36,518 bases of DNA from a bacterium (lineage in GTDB: Bacteria; Patescibacteriota; Minisyncoccia; UBA9983): positions 1-36,518 of the forward strand of contig JAADHB010000017.1 of the NCBI GenBank assembly GCA_013152035.1. The letters run 5' to 3'. The position numbers and the translations under genes are program-made. Below, piece after piece: positions 16,091-22,317 of the stretch (positions within the stretch are counted from its first letter, which is position 1; each line of letters starts with the position of its first letter). The notes beneath the pieces are model-generated. The model saw only the letters and a list, made by a program, of their open reading frames with translations. It was not told the DNA's origin and ran no database searches.

Positions 16091-16113
16091 TACGGCTCAT
16101 TCTAACGGACAAA
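16030..16113. promoter_or_regulatory. Three-copy TTTGTCCGTTA motif, putative autoregulatory operator
   Basis: TTTTGTCCGTTAT occurs exactly at 16030-16042 and 16065-16077, and an 11-bp inverted copy lies at 16103-16113, straddling the regulator start at 16090. Centres are about 35 and 37 bp apart. The two coding copies are read in different frames (as ITDKM and DNGQN), so protein conservation does not explain them. Confidence 0.55.
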
Positions 16114-16202
16114 CATAAAAGACGCAAGGGTTTTCGGCAATTCCGATTTCCGTCCTTTAGGCGTTTTTCGAGCGCGAATTTTTTAATTGACGGAATTTCA
16201 GG

Positions 16203-16208
16203 TATAAT
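16203..16208 (+). promoter_or_regulatory. Candidate -10 box of ftsK
   Basis: TATAAT ends 7 nt before the ftsK ATG. A TTGACG at 16187-16192 is only 10 nt away, too close for a normal -35. The mRNA would be leaderless or nearly so. Confidence 0.5.
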
Positions 16209-16215
16209 AATTCGT

Positions 16216-18096
16216 ATGGCATCAAAAAAAGAAAAAAGGGGCGGAAAAGAAACGGCCGCCGGCAAATGGCGCGACAATCTTAAAGACGAAACGAAACATT
16301 CAATACTCGCCGTGTGTTCGCTCGCCCTCGCCTTGTTTTTTACGCTCGCGGCGTTCGGGAAGGCGGGAGTTTTGGGAGGGACCATTTTCAGGCTGCTGGA
16401 AATACTTTTCGGCGCGGGATTTTTTCTCGTCCCAACGGCTTTTTTTCTGGCGAGCATTTCCCTGTTCGCCTCAATCCGCCCAAACTTTCTCGGGAACACG
16501 ATAACGGGAATGCTCCTTTTTTTATTGTCCGGACTCGGGGCGGCGGACATAATGTTCGGAGCGAAAACCGGCGGATATGTCGGATTTATAATCTCATGGC
16601 CGCTTGTTAAATTTTTTGATTTTTGGGTGAGCCTGCTTTTGATGGCGGCGGTCTTTATCGTCTCCCTTTTGATAATGCTCAACACCTCAATCTCAATAAA
16701 AGTGAAGCGGAAGGAAGCTCCGGAGAAAGAAATTCCGGAGGCCGGCAAGCCCGGCAAAAAAGAGGAGGAGGAAATTGAAGAAGGAGAAGAGGAGCCGGAA
16801 GAGGACGAAAAAGAAAAAACCAATCCAGCGAAAAAAATCGGGCGGAAAATAATCGCCTCGGCGAAAACCGCGGCGAAGAAAGCGAAAAAGAAAGACGGCG
16901 AAGAAGAAGAGCTGGAATTGGAAACCGGCGGAATGAAATCCGGCGCCGACTTCACTCCTCCCCCGCTGGAGCTTCTGGAAAAGGACAAAGGCAAGCCGTC
17001 CAGCGGAGACATAAAGGCGAACTCAAACATCATAAAAAGGACCCTGAAAAATTTCGGCATAGACGTTGAGATGGGAGAGATAAATGTGGGCCCGTCCGTA
17101 ACGCAATACACCCTCAAGCCGGCGGAGGGGATAAAGCTGTCGCGAATCGTCGGGCTTCAAAACGACCTGGCTCTGGCGCTCGCCGCGCATCCCCTCAGAA
17201 TAGAAGCTCCCATCCCGGGCAGGCCGCTTGTGGGGATTGAAATGCCGAACAGCGCGAAAACGATAGTGGGGCTGGCAACCATACTCGCGGAGGACGCCTT
17301 CAAGAACTCTCCCCTGCCCTTGTTAATCGCCCTTGGGAAAGACGTTTCCGGCAAGTCGGCATTCTCAAACTTGGCGAAAATGCCCCACCTGCTTATCGCC
17401 GGAGCCACGGGGGCGGGAAAATCAATCTGCATACATTCAATAATAATAAATCTCCTGTACCGAAACTCCCCGGAATCATTGCGGATGATAATGATTGACC
17501 CGAAAAGAGTTGAGTTGACCATTTACAACAAAATTCCGCATATGCTGGGTCCGGTTATCACCGATCCGAAAAAGGCGATTCTTACGCTAAAATGGCTGTG
17601 CAGGGAAATGGATAAAAGATACGATGTCTTGCTGAAAGCGGGCGTTCGGGACATAGAATCCTACCATGAAAAAACGGCGAAGGAGCAGGCCGGCGCCGCA
17701 GCGGACGATGAAGAATTCATCCCTATGCCCTATCTTGTCATCGTCATTGACGAATTGGCGAGTCTGATGAACACATATCCTCGGGAAATGGAGACTTCAA
17801 TCGTGCGGTTGGCGCAAATGTCGCGCGCGGTGGGAATACATTTAATCCTTTCAACGCAACGCCCTTCCGTTGAGGTCATCACGGGGCTGATAAAGGCGAA
17901 TGTTCCGTCCAGAATCGCGCTGCAAGTGGCGTCGCAGATTGATTCAAGGACGATTTTGGATATGGCGGGCGCCGAAAAACTGCTCGGCAAGGGCGATATG
18001 CTGTTTCTCGCCGGCGTTTCTCGCCGGCGACACCGCCAAGCCGAAGAGAATCCAGGGCCCCTTTATTTCGGAAAAGGAGGTGAAACGGGTGGTTGA
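16216..18096 (+). CDS. ftsK: FtsK/SpoIIIE DNA translocase, main part (frame broken near the C-terminus)
   Basis: FtsK pumps DNA at the division septum to resolve and segregate chromosomes. From the ATG at 16216 the protein has four N-terminal membrane helices (about 33-51, 68-90, 97-116, 135-155), a charged Lys/Glu linker (about 160-240) and the RecA-like motor with Walker A AGATGAGKS (about 396-404) and Walker B YLVIVIDELAS (about 505-515). The frame is correct to GDMLFLAG; then a 13-bp tandem duplication at 18004-18029 shifts it, so the last 27 residues of this reading (VSRRRHRQAEENPG...) are spurious. With one copy removed the gene reads 16216-18457 as a normal 742-aa FtsK. A near-leaderless promoter precedes it, and it is divergent from the wHTH gene. 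Confidence 0.92.
   Translation: MASKKEKRGGKETAAGKWRDNLKDETKHSILAVCSLALALFFTLAAFGKAGVLGGTIFRLLEILFGAGFFLVPTAFFLASISLFASIRPNFLGNTITGMLLFLLSGLGAADIMFGAKTGGYVGFIISWPLVKFFDFWVSLLLMAAVFIVSLLIMLNTSISIKVKRKEAPEKEIPEAGKPGKKEEEEIEEGEEEPEEDEKEKTNPAKKIGRKIIASAKTAAKKAKKKDGEEEELELETGGMKSGADFTPPPLELLEKDKGKPSSGDIKANSNIIKRTLKNFGIDVEMGEINVGPSVTQYTLKPAEGIKLSRIVGLQNDLALALAAHPLRIEAPIPGRPLVGIEMPNSAKTIVGLATILAEDAFKNSPLPLLIALGKDVSGKSAFSNLAKMPHLLIAGATGAGKSICIHSIIINLLYRNSPESLRMIMIDPKRVELTIYNKIPHMLGPVITDPKKAILTLKWLCREMDKRYDVLLKAGVRDIESYHEKTAKEQAGAAADDEEFIPMPYLVIVIDELASLMNTYPREMETSIVRLAQMSRAVGIHLILSTQRPSVEVITGLIKANVPSRIALQVASQIDSRTILDMAGAEKLLGKGDMLFLAGVSRRRHRQAEENPGPLYFGKGGETGG
18004..18029 (+). repeat. 13-bp perfect tandem duplication in ftsK
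   Basis: TTTCTCGCCGGCG occurs twice in direct contact (18004-18016 and 18017-18029). Deleting one copy restores the expected FtsK sequence LFLAGDTAKPKRIQGPF. It is either a slippage mutation or an assembly error. Confidence 0.95.
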
Positions 18097-18457
18097 TTAC
18101 CTCGCGGAAGAGTATAAGGACAGTGATCTTGAGAATATAAACAGTCCGTCGGAGGATGAGCTTAGCGGAAATGGCGGATCGGAGAACGGGGGCGGACAGG
18201 CGGCAATTGACCTTGATTTTGAAGACGAGGAAGATGACGACGACCTTTACGAGGACGCGCGGGAGCTGGCGATAAAGAGCGGAAAGGCGTCGGCTTCCTA
18301 TATGCAGAGGAAACTCAGGGTCGGATACGCGCGGGCGGCGCGGCTGCTGGATATGCTTGAAGAGCGAGGGGTTGTCGGTCCAGCCAACGGAGGCAGGGCG
18401 CGAGAGGTGCTGATTAAGGAGAGGGAGGAGGGAGAGGAAAATAACGCCGAATTCTAG
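18029..18457 (+). CDS. ftsK: FtsK C-terminal part with gamma (DNA-reading) domain
   Basis: This is the true continuation of FtsK in the next frame: DTAKPKRIQGPFISEKEV, an acidic linker, then the gamma winged helix at the C-terminus (LAIKSGKASASYMQRKLRVG, RAARLLDMLEERGVVGPANG). In known FtsK/SpoIIIE the gamma domain recognises polar KOPS/SRS sequences and sets translocation direction, so separating it from the motor would remove directional control. No convincing independent start exists at the break; GTG codons near 18080 and 18089 could be used but would omit part of the motor edge. It ends 8 nt before the next small gene. Confidence 0.88.
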   Translation, partial: DTAKPKRIQGPFISEKEVKRVVDYLAEEYKDSDLENINSPSEDELSGNGGSENGGGQAAIDLDFEDEEDDDDLYEDARELAIKSGKASASYMQRKLRVGYARAARLLDMLEERGVVGPANGGRAREVLIKEREEGEENNAEF

Positions 18458-18465
18458 AGATTATT

Positions 18466-18813
18466 ATGGGGAAAATAACGCAATTATTCTTAAAAATAGG
18501 GGTTATATTCGCCCTAATCGCCGTTTTCTCCCTCTACGGATTTTATAAGGCGCGCGGATTTTTGGCGGGTCCGGAGGTCGCGCTGAATGAACCAAAGGAC
18601 GGGCAGCTGCTCAAAAACTCCTTCGTGAAAGTTTCCGGGGAGGCGAAAAACATCGCGTCCATCTTTCTTGACGGAAACCGGATATTTGTTAACGAAAAAG
18701 GGTTTTTTGAGGAAAATTTGCTCTTGGCGAGAGGATACAATATAATAGAAGTGCGCGCGGTGGACAAGTTCGGGAAAGAGGTTAAAAAAATAAGGGAGGT
18801 GGTGGTGAGATAA
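18466..18813 (+). CDS. Small membrane-anchored Ig-like (glucodextranase B-type) protein
   Basis: The 115-aa protein starts MGKITQLFLKIGVIFALIAV, one transmembrane helix (about residues 8-28). A single beta-sandwich domain follows: VALNEPKDGQLLKNSFVKVS, EAKNIASIFLDGNRIFVNE, GFFEENLLLARGYNIIEVRA, VDKFGKEVKKIREVVVR. This pattern of 'contents of a bad linkage, invented value, smooth recombination' seen in bacterial Ig-like / glucodextranase-B repeats suggests an extracytoplasmic binding module. It lies between ftsK and recA, 8 nt after the first and 65 nt before the second, so it is probably co-transcribed with ftsK. No enzymatic residues are visible and its partner is unknown. Confidence 0.65.
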   Translation: MGKITQLFLKIGVIFALIAVFSLYGFYKARGFLAGPEVALNEPKDGQLLKNSFVKVSGEAKNIASIFLDGNRIFVNEKGFFEENLLLARGYNIIEVRAVDKFGKEVKKIREVVVR

Positions 18814-18834
18814 TTTTCAATTTCAAATTTTCAT

Positions 18835-18852
18835 TTTCAAACAATTTTGAAA
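18835..18852. promoter_or_regulatory. Inverted repeat upstream of recA
   Basis: TTTCAAA and TTTGAAA arms around CAAT lie 26 nt before the recA ATG. It does not match the E. coli (CTG-N10-CAG) or Bacillus (GAAC-N4-GTTC) LexA boxes, though the arm and spacer lengths are similar to the latter. It could be an SOS-like operator. Confidence 0.35.
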
Positions 18853-18878
18853 TGCTGAGATTTTAAAAACACAAAACA

Positions 18879-19883
18879 ATGAAAACAAAAGAAAAAAAGG
18901 AGCCCAAGAAAACGAATATCGGCGTGGAGAACGCCATACACGAGATCCAGGCGAAATACGGCGAGGGGTCAATAATGAAGCTCGGGGAGGCGAAAAGGGT
19001 TGATGTCGGCGCGATTCCGACGGGGTCGCTCAGTTTGGACACGGCGCTCGGCGTCGGGGGCGTTCCGCAGGGAAGGATTATTGAGGTGTTCGGCCCGGAA
19101 TCGTCCGGAAAAACGACCCTCGCCCTGCATATAGTCGCCGAGGCGCAGAAAAAGGGCGGGGTTTGCGCATTCGTTGACGCGGAACACGCGCTTGATCCGG
19201 AGTACGCCAAGAAAATAGGCGTTAAAATAAACGATCTCCTGATATCCCAGCCGGACACGGGCGAACAGGCGCTTGAAATCGTTGAAAGCTTGGTGCGTTC
19301 AAACGGCATTGATGTGATTGTCATTGATTCAGTCGCCGCCCTCACTCCGAGAGACGAAATAGAGGGGGAGATGGGGGCGCACCATGTGGGAAAACAGGCG
19401 CGATTGATGTCCCAGGCGTTAAGAAAACTCACCGCGATTGTCGCCAAAAGCAAAACGGTGGTTATTTTTATCAATCAAATACGAATGCAGATAGGCGTTT
19501 TCTTCGGAAATCCCGAAACCACTCCCGGAGGGAAGGCGTTGAAATTTTACTCGTCGGTGCGGATTGACGTGCGGAGGGCGGCGCAGATTAAAAAGGGTGA
19601 TGATGTCATCGGCAACAGGGTTCGAGTGAAAATCGTTAAGAATAAGGTCGCTCCCCCGTTCAAAACGGCGGAGTTTGACATTCTTTACAACGAGGGCATC
19701 TCTTACGAGGGCGACATCCTTAATCTTGGAGAAAAATTCGGGATAATCAAGAAGTCCGGGGCTTCCTATTCCTGCGACGGGCAGTCCTTGGGCCGCGGAT
19801 ACGACAACGCGAGGAATTTCCTCAAAGAAAACCCGAAAGTGACGAGTGGGCTGGTGAAGAAAATCAAGGAGGAGCTGAAATAA
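18879..19883 (+). CDS. recA: Recombinase RecA
   Basis: RecA forms filaments on single-stranded DNA, drives strand exchange and stimulates LexA self-cleavage. The 334-aa protein has the standard core: [20 protein letters not shown], Walker [10 protein letters not shown] (residues 72-80), [18 protein letters not shown], Walker [11 protein letters not shown], loop 1 [20 protein letters not shown] and the [20 protein letters not shown] segment leading into loop 2. The acidic C-terminal tail is short, ending [11 protein letters not shown], and the N-terminus is Lys-rich ([13 protein letters not shown]). No intein is present. It lies 65 nt after the small Ig-like gene behind an AT-rich inverted repeat, and 15 nt before efp. 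Confidence 0.98.
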   Translation: MKTKEKKEPKKTNIGVENAIHEIQAKYGEGSIMKLGEAKRVDVGAIPTGSLSLDTALGVGGVPQGRIIEVFGPESSGKTTLALHIVAEAQKKGGVCAFVDAEHALDPEYAKKIGVKINDLLISQPDTGEQALEIVESLVRSNGIDVIVIDSVAALTPRDEIEGEMGAHHVGKQARLMSQALRKLTAIVAKSKTVVIFINQIRMQIGVFFGNPETTPGGKALKFYSSVRIDVRRAAQIKKGDDVIGNRVRVKIVKNKVAPPFKTAEFDILYNEGISYEGDILNLGEKFGIIKKSGASYSCDGQSLGRGYDNARNFLKENPKVTSGLVKKIKEELK

Positions 19884-19898
19884 TCGCGAATACAAGAT

Positions 19899-20468
19899 AT
19901 GCTGAATTACAACGAATTAAAACCCGGTGAGAATATCGTTTTGGACGGCCAGCCGTATGTCGTGATGGATTATAAGTTTCTGCGGATGCAGCAGAGAAAG
20001 CCGGTGGCGCAGACGAAAATCAAGAATCTCATCACCGGAAAGACCATTGAGAAAACATTCCAGCAAAACGACAAGATACGGGAGGCGGAAATCGGAATAA
20101 GGGAGATAAAATACCTTTATTCAAACAAGGGCGAGCTTTGGTTCTGCGAAAAAGACGATCCGAGCAAGAGGTTTAAGCTTGAAGAGGATTTGGTCGGCGC
20201 CGGAGCCGACCTGCTGAAGCCGAACTCAATCGTTGACGCCGTTGTTTTTGACGATAAAATAATAGGGGTGAGATTGCCGATTAAGGTTGACTTGAAAGTG
20301 GCGGACGCTCCCCCGGCGGTGAAGGGCGACACCGCGCAAGGGGGCGTGAAGCAGGTGACGCTTGAAACCGGAGCGATAATCACCGCCCCGATGTTCATAA
20401 ACGAAGGCGACATCGTGAGAATAAACACGGAAACGAAAGAATATGTCGAGCGGGTGAAAAAGGAATAA
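19899..20468 (+). CDS. efp: Elongation factor P
   Basis: EF-P enters the ribosome between the P and E sites and relieves stalling at proline stretches. The 189-aa protein has the usual three beta-domains: the KOW-like N-domain (MLNYNELKPGENIVLDG), an OB domain with TFQQNDKIREAEIGIRE, and a second OB domain with LETGAIITAPMFINEGDIVR and a terminal RINTETKEYVERV. The tip loop that normally holds the modified Lys or Arg (PGKG/PGRG) reads RMQQRKPVAQ, so Gln32 takes the place of that residue; Arg33 and Lys34 are next to it. EpmA, EarP or YmfI-type modification at the usual position would not work, so it may be unmodified or modified nearby. Confidence 0.97.
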   Translation: MLNYNELKPGENIVLDGQPYVVMDYKFLRMQQRKPVAQTKIKNLITGKTIEKTFQQNDKIREAEIGIREIKYLYSNKGELWFCEKDDPSKRFKLEEDLVGAGADLLKPNSIVDAVVFDDKIIGVRLPIKVDLKVADAPPAVKGDTAQGGVKQVTLETGAIITAPMFINEGDIVRINTETKEYVERVKKE

Positions 20469-20476
20469 GGGAACGA

Positions 20477-20547
20477 GGGCCTGTAGTATAATGGTAGAAC
20501 ACGGCATTCGCATTGCCGAGATGGGAGTTCGATTCTCCCCAGGTCCA
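20477..20547 (+). tRNA. tRNA-Ala (anticodon CGC)
   Basis: The 71-nt sequence folds as a cloverleaf. The acceptor stem GGGCCTG pairs with CAGGTCC and includes the G3-U70 wobble pair that identifies tRNA-Ala; the discriminator base is A. The anticodon arm CGGCA-TTCGCAT-TGCCG gives CGC, reading GCG. The T arm is GGGAG-TTCGATT-CTCCC. The 3' CCA is not encoded and must be added. A toxin-antitoxin pair begins 37 nt downstream. Confidence 0.95.
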
Positions 20548-20584
20548 CAAAGAATTAATGTTTATCTTTGGTTAAACTTAATTT

Positions 20585-20797
20585 ATGGAGAAAACAATCG
20601 GATTAAAAGAGTTTCGCCAAAATATAAGTGAAGTTGCCTTAAAAACCAAACGGGGGCAATCTTTTATTGTCGCCAAACAATCAAAACCCATTTTCAAAAT
20701 CGTTCCCATTATTGAAGAACAGTGGGAAGAAGTTGTTGACTTCACGAAGATAAGAAAAGGCGGGGTAAATATAAAAGATTTGCTGACTCGCTTATAA
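20585..20797 (+). CDS. Phd/YefM-type antitoxin
   Basis: The 70-aa protein starts MEKTIGLKEFRQNISEVALK and matches the N-terminal DNA-binding fold of Phd/YefM antitoxins: strand, LKEFRQNISEV helix, then GQSFIVAKQSKPIFKIVPI. The C-terminal tail (EEVVDFTKIRKGGVNIKDLL) is the type of flexible segment that wraps round the partner toxin. Such antitoxins neutralise the toxin and repress their own operon as a dimer. It is followed after 7 nt by the RelE-like toxin gene. The pair lies just after a tRNA gene, a common insertion site, so it may have arrived horizontally; the base composition is more AT-rich than efp. Confidence 0.9.
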   Translation: MEKTIGLKEFRQNISEVALKTKRGQSFIVAKQSKPIFKIVPIIEEQWEEVVDFTKIRKGGVNIKDLLTRL

Positions 20798-20804
20798 TTC
20801 GGCT

Positions 20805-21047
20805 ATGGATAAAATAGACAAAGCGCTGAAACGCATGGGTCCCGACGAAAGAAAGGCAATAAAACCTCTTTTGGAAAAAATTCTGAATAATGACTTGTCT
20901 AATTTGGATATTAAAAAACTGAGAGGATATGACGGGGTTTTCAGAATAAGAAAAGGGAATGTGCGGATAATTTATAGAATTGATCAAAGCGACAAAATTT
21001 TCATCATCGCGATTGAAAGAAGGACAAGCAAAACATACAGGTTTTAA
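20805..21047 (+). CDS. RelE/ParE-family toxin
   Basis: The 80-aa protein starts MDKIDKALKRMGPDERKAIK. Two N-terminal helices (KALKRMGPDERKAIKPLLEK) are followed by the small beta-sheet of RelE toxins: LDIKKLRGYDGVFRIRKGNV, RIIYRIDQSDKIFIIAIERR and a terminal SKTYRF. Conserved basic residues (Lys/Arg at KLRGYDG, RKGNVRIIYRI, ERRTSKTYRF) are the usual RNA contacts of ribosome-dependent mRNA interferases; ParE-type gyrase activity cannot be excluded. It is the second gene of the Phd/RelE pair and is closed by a strong terminator 8 nt downstream. Confidence 0.9.
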   Translation: MDKIDKALKRMGPDERKAIKPLLEKILNNDLSNLDIKKLRGYDGVFRIRKGNVRIIYRIDQSDKIFIIAIERRTSKTYRF

Positions 21048-21054
21048 AACGCCG

Positions 21055-21096
21055 ACAAAAAAACCGGTTCCCTTAACAGGGAACCGGTTTTTTTGT
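21055..21096. terminator. Strong bidirectional terminator between relE and rpsR
   Basis: Exact 18-bp arms (ACAAAAAAACCGGTTCCC and its complement) enclose a 6-nt TTAACA loop. The A/T outer parts give a T7 tract in both directions. It serves the toxin-antitoxin operon (plus) and rpsF-ssb-rpsR (minus). Confidence 0.95.
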
Positions 21097-21106
21097 TTAG
21101 GAGTTT

Positions 21107-21307
21107 TTACCTGCTTACGAACGGCACTAACGCCATGAAGCGGGAGTGTTTTACCGCTTGGGCGAGTTTGCGTTGGTGTTTGGCGCAAATTCCGGTCTGT
21201 TTTCTGGAAACTATTTTTGAAAACGGATCAAGAAAACGCTTAAGATTTTCCGTATCTTTATAGTCAATAACCTTTATATTATTTGTGCAAAAATGCAAAA
21301 ATGACAC
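21107..21307 (-). CDS. rpsR: Small ribosomal subunit protein bS18 (start disrupted by an 8-bp duplication)
   Basis: bS18 pairs with bS6 on the 30S platform. Landmarks are IKVIDYKDTENLKRFLDPF, IVSRKQTGICAKHQRKLAQA and VKHSRFMALVPF. Read as is, the frame can only start at a GTG (21307), giving MSFLHFCTNN. The natural start is almost certainly the ATG at 21315, 1 nt after the ssb stop. Removing one copy of the 8-bp tandem repeat at 21287-21302 then gives MKQCHFCTNNIKV, with a CxxC that pairs with CAKH as a zinc site. As given, translation from that ATG stops after 13 codons (MKQCHFCIFAQII). It is the last gene of rpsF-ssb-rpsR. Confidence 0.93.
   Translation of the reverse strand: MSFLHFCTNNIKVIDYKDTENLKRFLDPFSKIVSRKQTGICAKHQRKLAQAVKHSRFMALVPFVSR
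21287..21302 (+). repeat. 8-bp perfect tandem duplication at the start of rpsR
   Basis: GCAAAAAT occurs twice in direct contact (21287-21294 and 21295-21302). One copy gives the expected bS18 start in frame with the ATG that directly follows ssb. Confidence 0.92.
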
Positions 21308-21316
21308 TGTTTCATA

Positions 21317-21778
21317 TTAGAACGGAATTTCTTCCGGATTTATTTCTTCGTTGGGGTATTCTATTGTTTCCAATTCCTCTTTCTGTCCTCCCCCGCTTTT
21401 TTCTCCCCCCGCCTGCGGCGGCTGCTGCGGCTGACCTCCCTGCCCGCCGGCTCTCCTCGGACCCAGCTGCATTTTTTCAGCGACAATCTCCGTCTTGCTT
21501 TTCTTTGACCCGTCCTGCGCGTCCCACACTCTTGTTTGGATTCTTCCTTCAATAAAAACCGAACTTCCTTTCGTGAGGTACTGCTGGGCGATTTCCGCCT
21601 GCCTGCCAAAAAGGACTATGTTGTGGAACTGGGTGTCTTCCTGCTTCTCTCCGCTCTGGTTTTTCCAAGTCCTGTTCGTGGCGACGCCGAATGTGGCGAG
21701 GGACGCGCCCGAAGGGAGCGTCCGCAGCTCCGGATCTCTGGTTAAATTTCCTATGATAAACGCTTTGTTTAAATTCAT
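21317..21778 (-). CDS. ssb: Single-stranded DNA-binding protein
   Basis: SSB coats single-stranded DNA in replication and repair. The 153-aa protein has the OB fold in the first about 105 residues (MNLNKAFIIGNLTRDPELRT, SLATFGVATNRTWKN, FHNIVLFGRQAEIAQQYLTK, SSVFIEGRIQTRVWDAQDG), then a flexible Gly/Gln/Pro-rich tail and the acidic tip NPEEIPF, which in known SSBs recruits partner proteins. It sits between rpsF (15 nt) and rpsR (1 nt), the conserved bacterial arrangement, so it shares the operon promoter upstream of rpsF. Confidence 0.97.
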   Translation of the reverse strand: MNLNKAFIIGNLTRDPELRTLPSGASLATFGVATNRTWKNQSGEKQEDTQFHNIVLFGRQAEIAQQYLTKGSSVFIEGRIQTRVWDAQDGSKKSKTEIVAEKMQLGPRRAGGQGGQPQQPPQAGGEKSGGGQKEELETIEYPNEEINPEEIPF

Positions 21779-21793
21779 ATGTTTTATTTACGC

Positions 21794-22252
21794 TTACGCT
21801 CCCAATAATTCCTCTATTTTTTTATCAATCTCCTCCGGCTTAATCTCGGTTTTTATCGCCACTTCCGCTCCGGGGACGGTTTTTTTCCTGAAACCGACGG
21901 GTTTGGACGGTTTTTTCGCCGTCTTTTTGACTGATTCATTTTTTGTTATGTCCAAAATCAAGAAACGCAGAATGTTCGCCTCTTTGTCAAAACCTCCTTT
22001 TATCTCCGCTATCGCGGCGGGGTCGGCGACAAATTTTATCCAGCCGAAATAGGCGGTGTCAAATCTTCCGGAGCCCTTCTTTTGGACGGTATAAGCCAAT
22101 TTTCTGATTCTCGCCCTCTCTTCGCCCATTATAAGGCACTTTTGGGATTCTATCAATCCCCTCAAAGCTGAAATCTCCCCGTCCAGTTTTTCGTCAGGAA
22201 CAAGAGGAGAAAGCAAATAGCCGATTTCGTATGTTTTTGTCTCGTTTTCCAT
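21794..22252 (-). CDS. rpsF: Small ribosomal subunit protein bS6
   Basis: bS6 binds bS18 and central-domain 16S rRNA. The 152-aa protein begins MENETKTYEIGYLLSPLVPD with the ferredoxin-like fold (EKLDGEISALRGLI, RKLAYTVQKKGSGRFDTAYF, GWIKFVADPAAIAEIKGGF, ILRFLILDITKNE). It then carries a long charged Lys/Glu extension ending EEIDKKIEELLGA, longer than the usual about 100-135-aa protein. It is the first gene of rpsF-ssb-rpsR and is divergent from the phosphohexomutase gene; a good promoter lies 9 nt upstream. Confidence 0.95.
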   Translation of the reverse strand: MENETKTYEIGYLLSPLVPDEKLDGEISALRGLIESQKCLIMGEERARIRKLAYTVQKKGSGRFDTAYFGWIKFVADPAAIAEIKGGFDKEANILRFLILDITKNESVKKTAKKPSKPVGFRKKTVPGAEVAIKTEIKPEEIDKKIEELLGA

Positions 22253-22261
22253 TACCCGCTT

Positions 22262-22290
22262 ATCTTAACAGATACGCGCGATTTATGCAA
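22262..22290 (-). promoter_or_regulatory. Promoter of rpsF-ssb-rpsR
   Basis: On the minus strand TTGCAT (22290-22285), a 17-nt spacer and TAAGAT (22267-22262) with an extended-10 TGT lie 9 nt before the rpsF ATG. This is the clearest sigma-70-like promoter in the window. The leader would be very short. Confidence 0.7.
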
Positions 22291-22301
22291 CCGAAAAAAT
22301 G

Positions 22302-22310
22302 TGCTAAAAT
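22302..22310 (+). promoter_or_regulatory. Extended -10 promoter of the phosphohexomutase gene
   Basis: TGCTAAAAT (TGn plus TAAAAT at 22305-22310) ends 7 nt before the ATG at 22318. No clear -35 is seen. The geometry implies a leaderless or near-leaderless mRNA. Confidence 0.5.
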
Positions 22311-22317
22311 AAAGACA

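Noticed and set aside
16074-17117. 347-aa minus-strand open frame opposite ftsK
   Set aside because: It is antisense to a clear FtsK coding region, Ser/Phe/Pro-rich and matches no family; it is a shadow of the GC-rich codons.
18000-18030. Programmed frameshift in ftsK
   Set aside because: The exact 13-bp duplication explains the break fully; no slippery site is needed.
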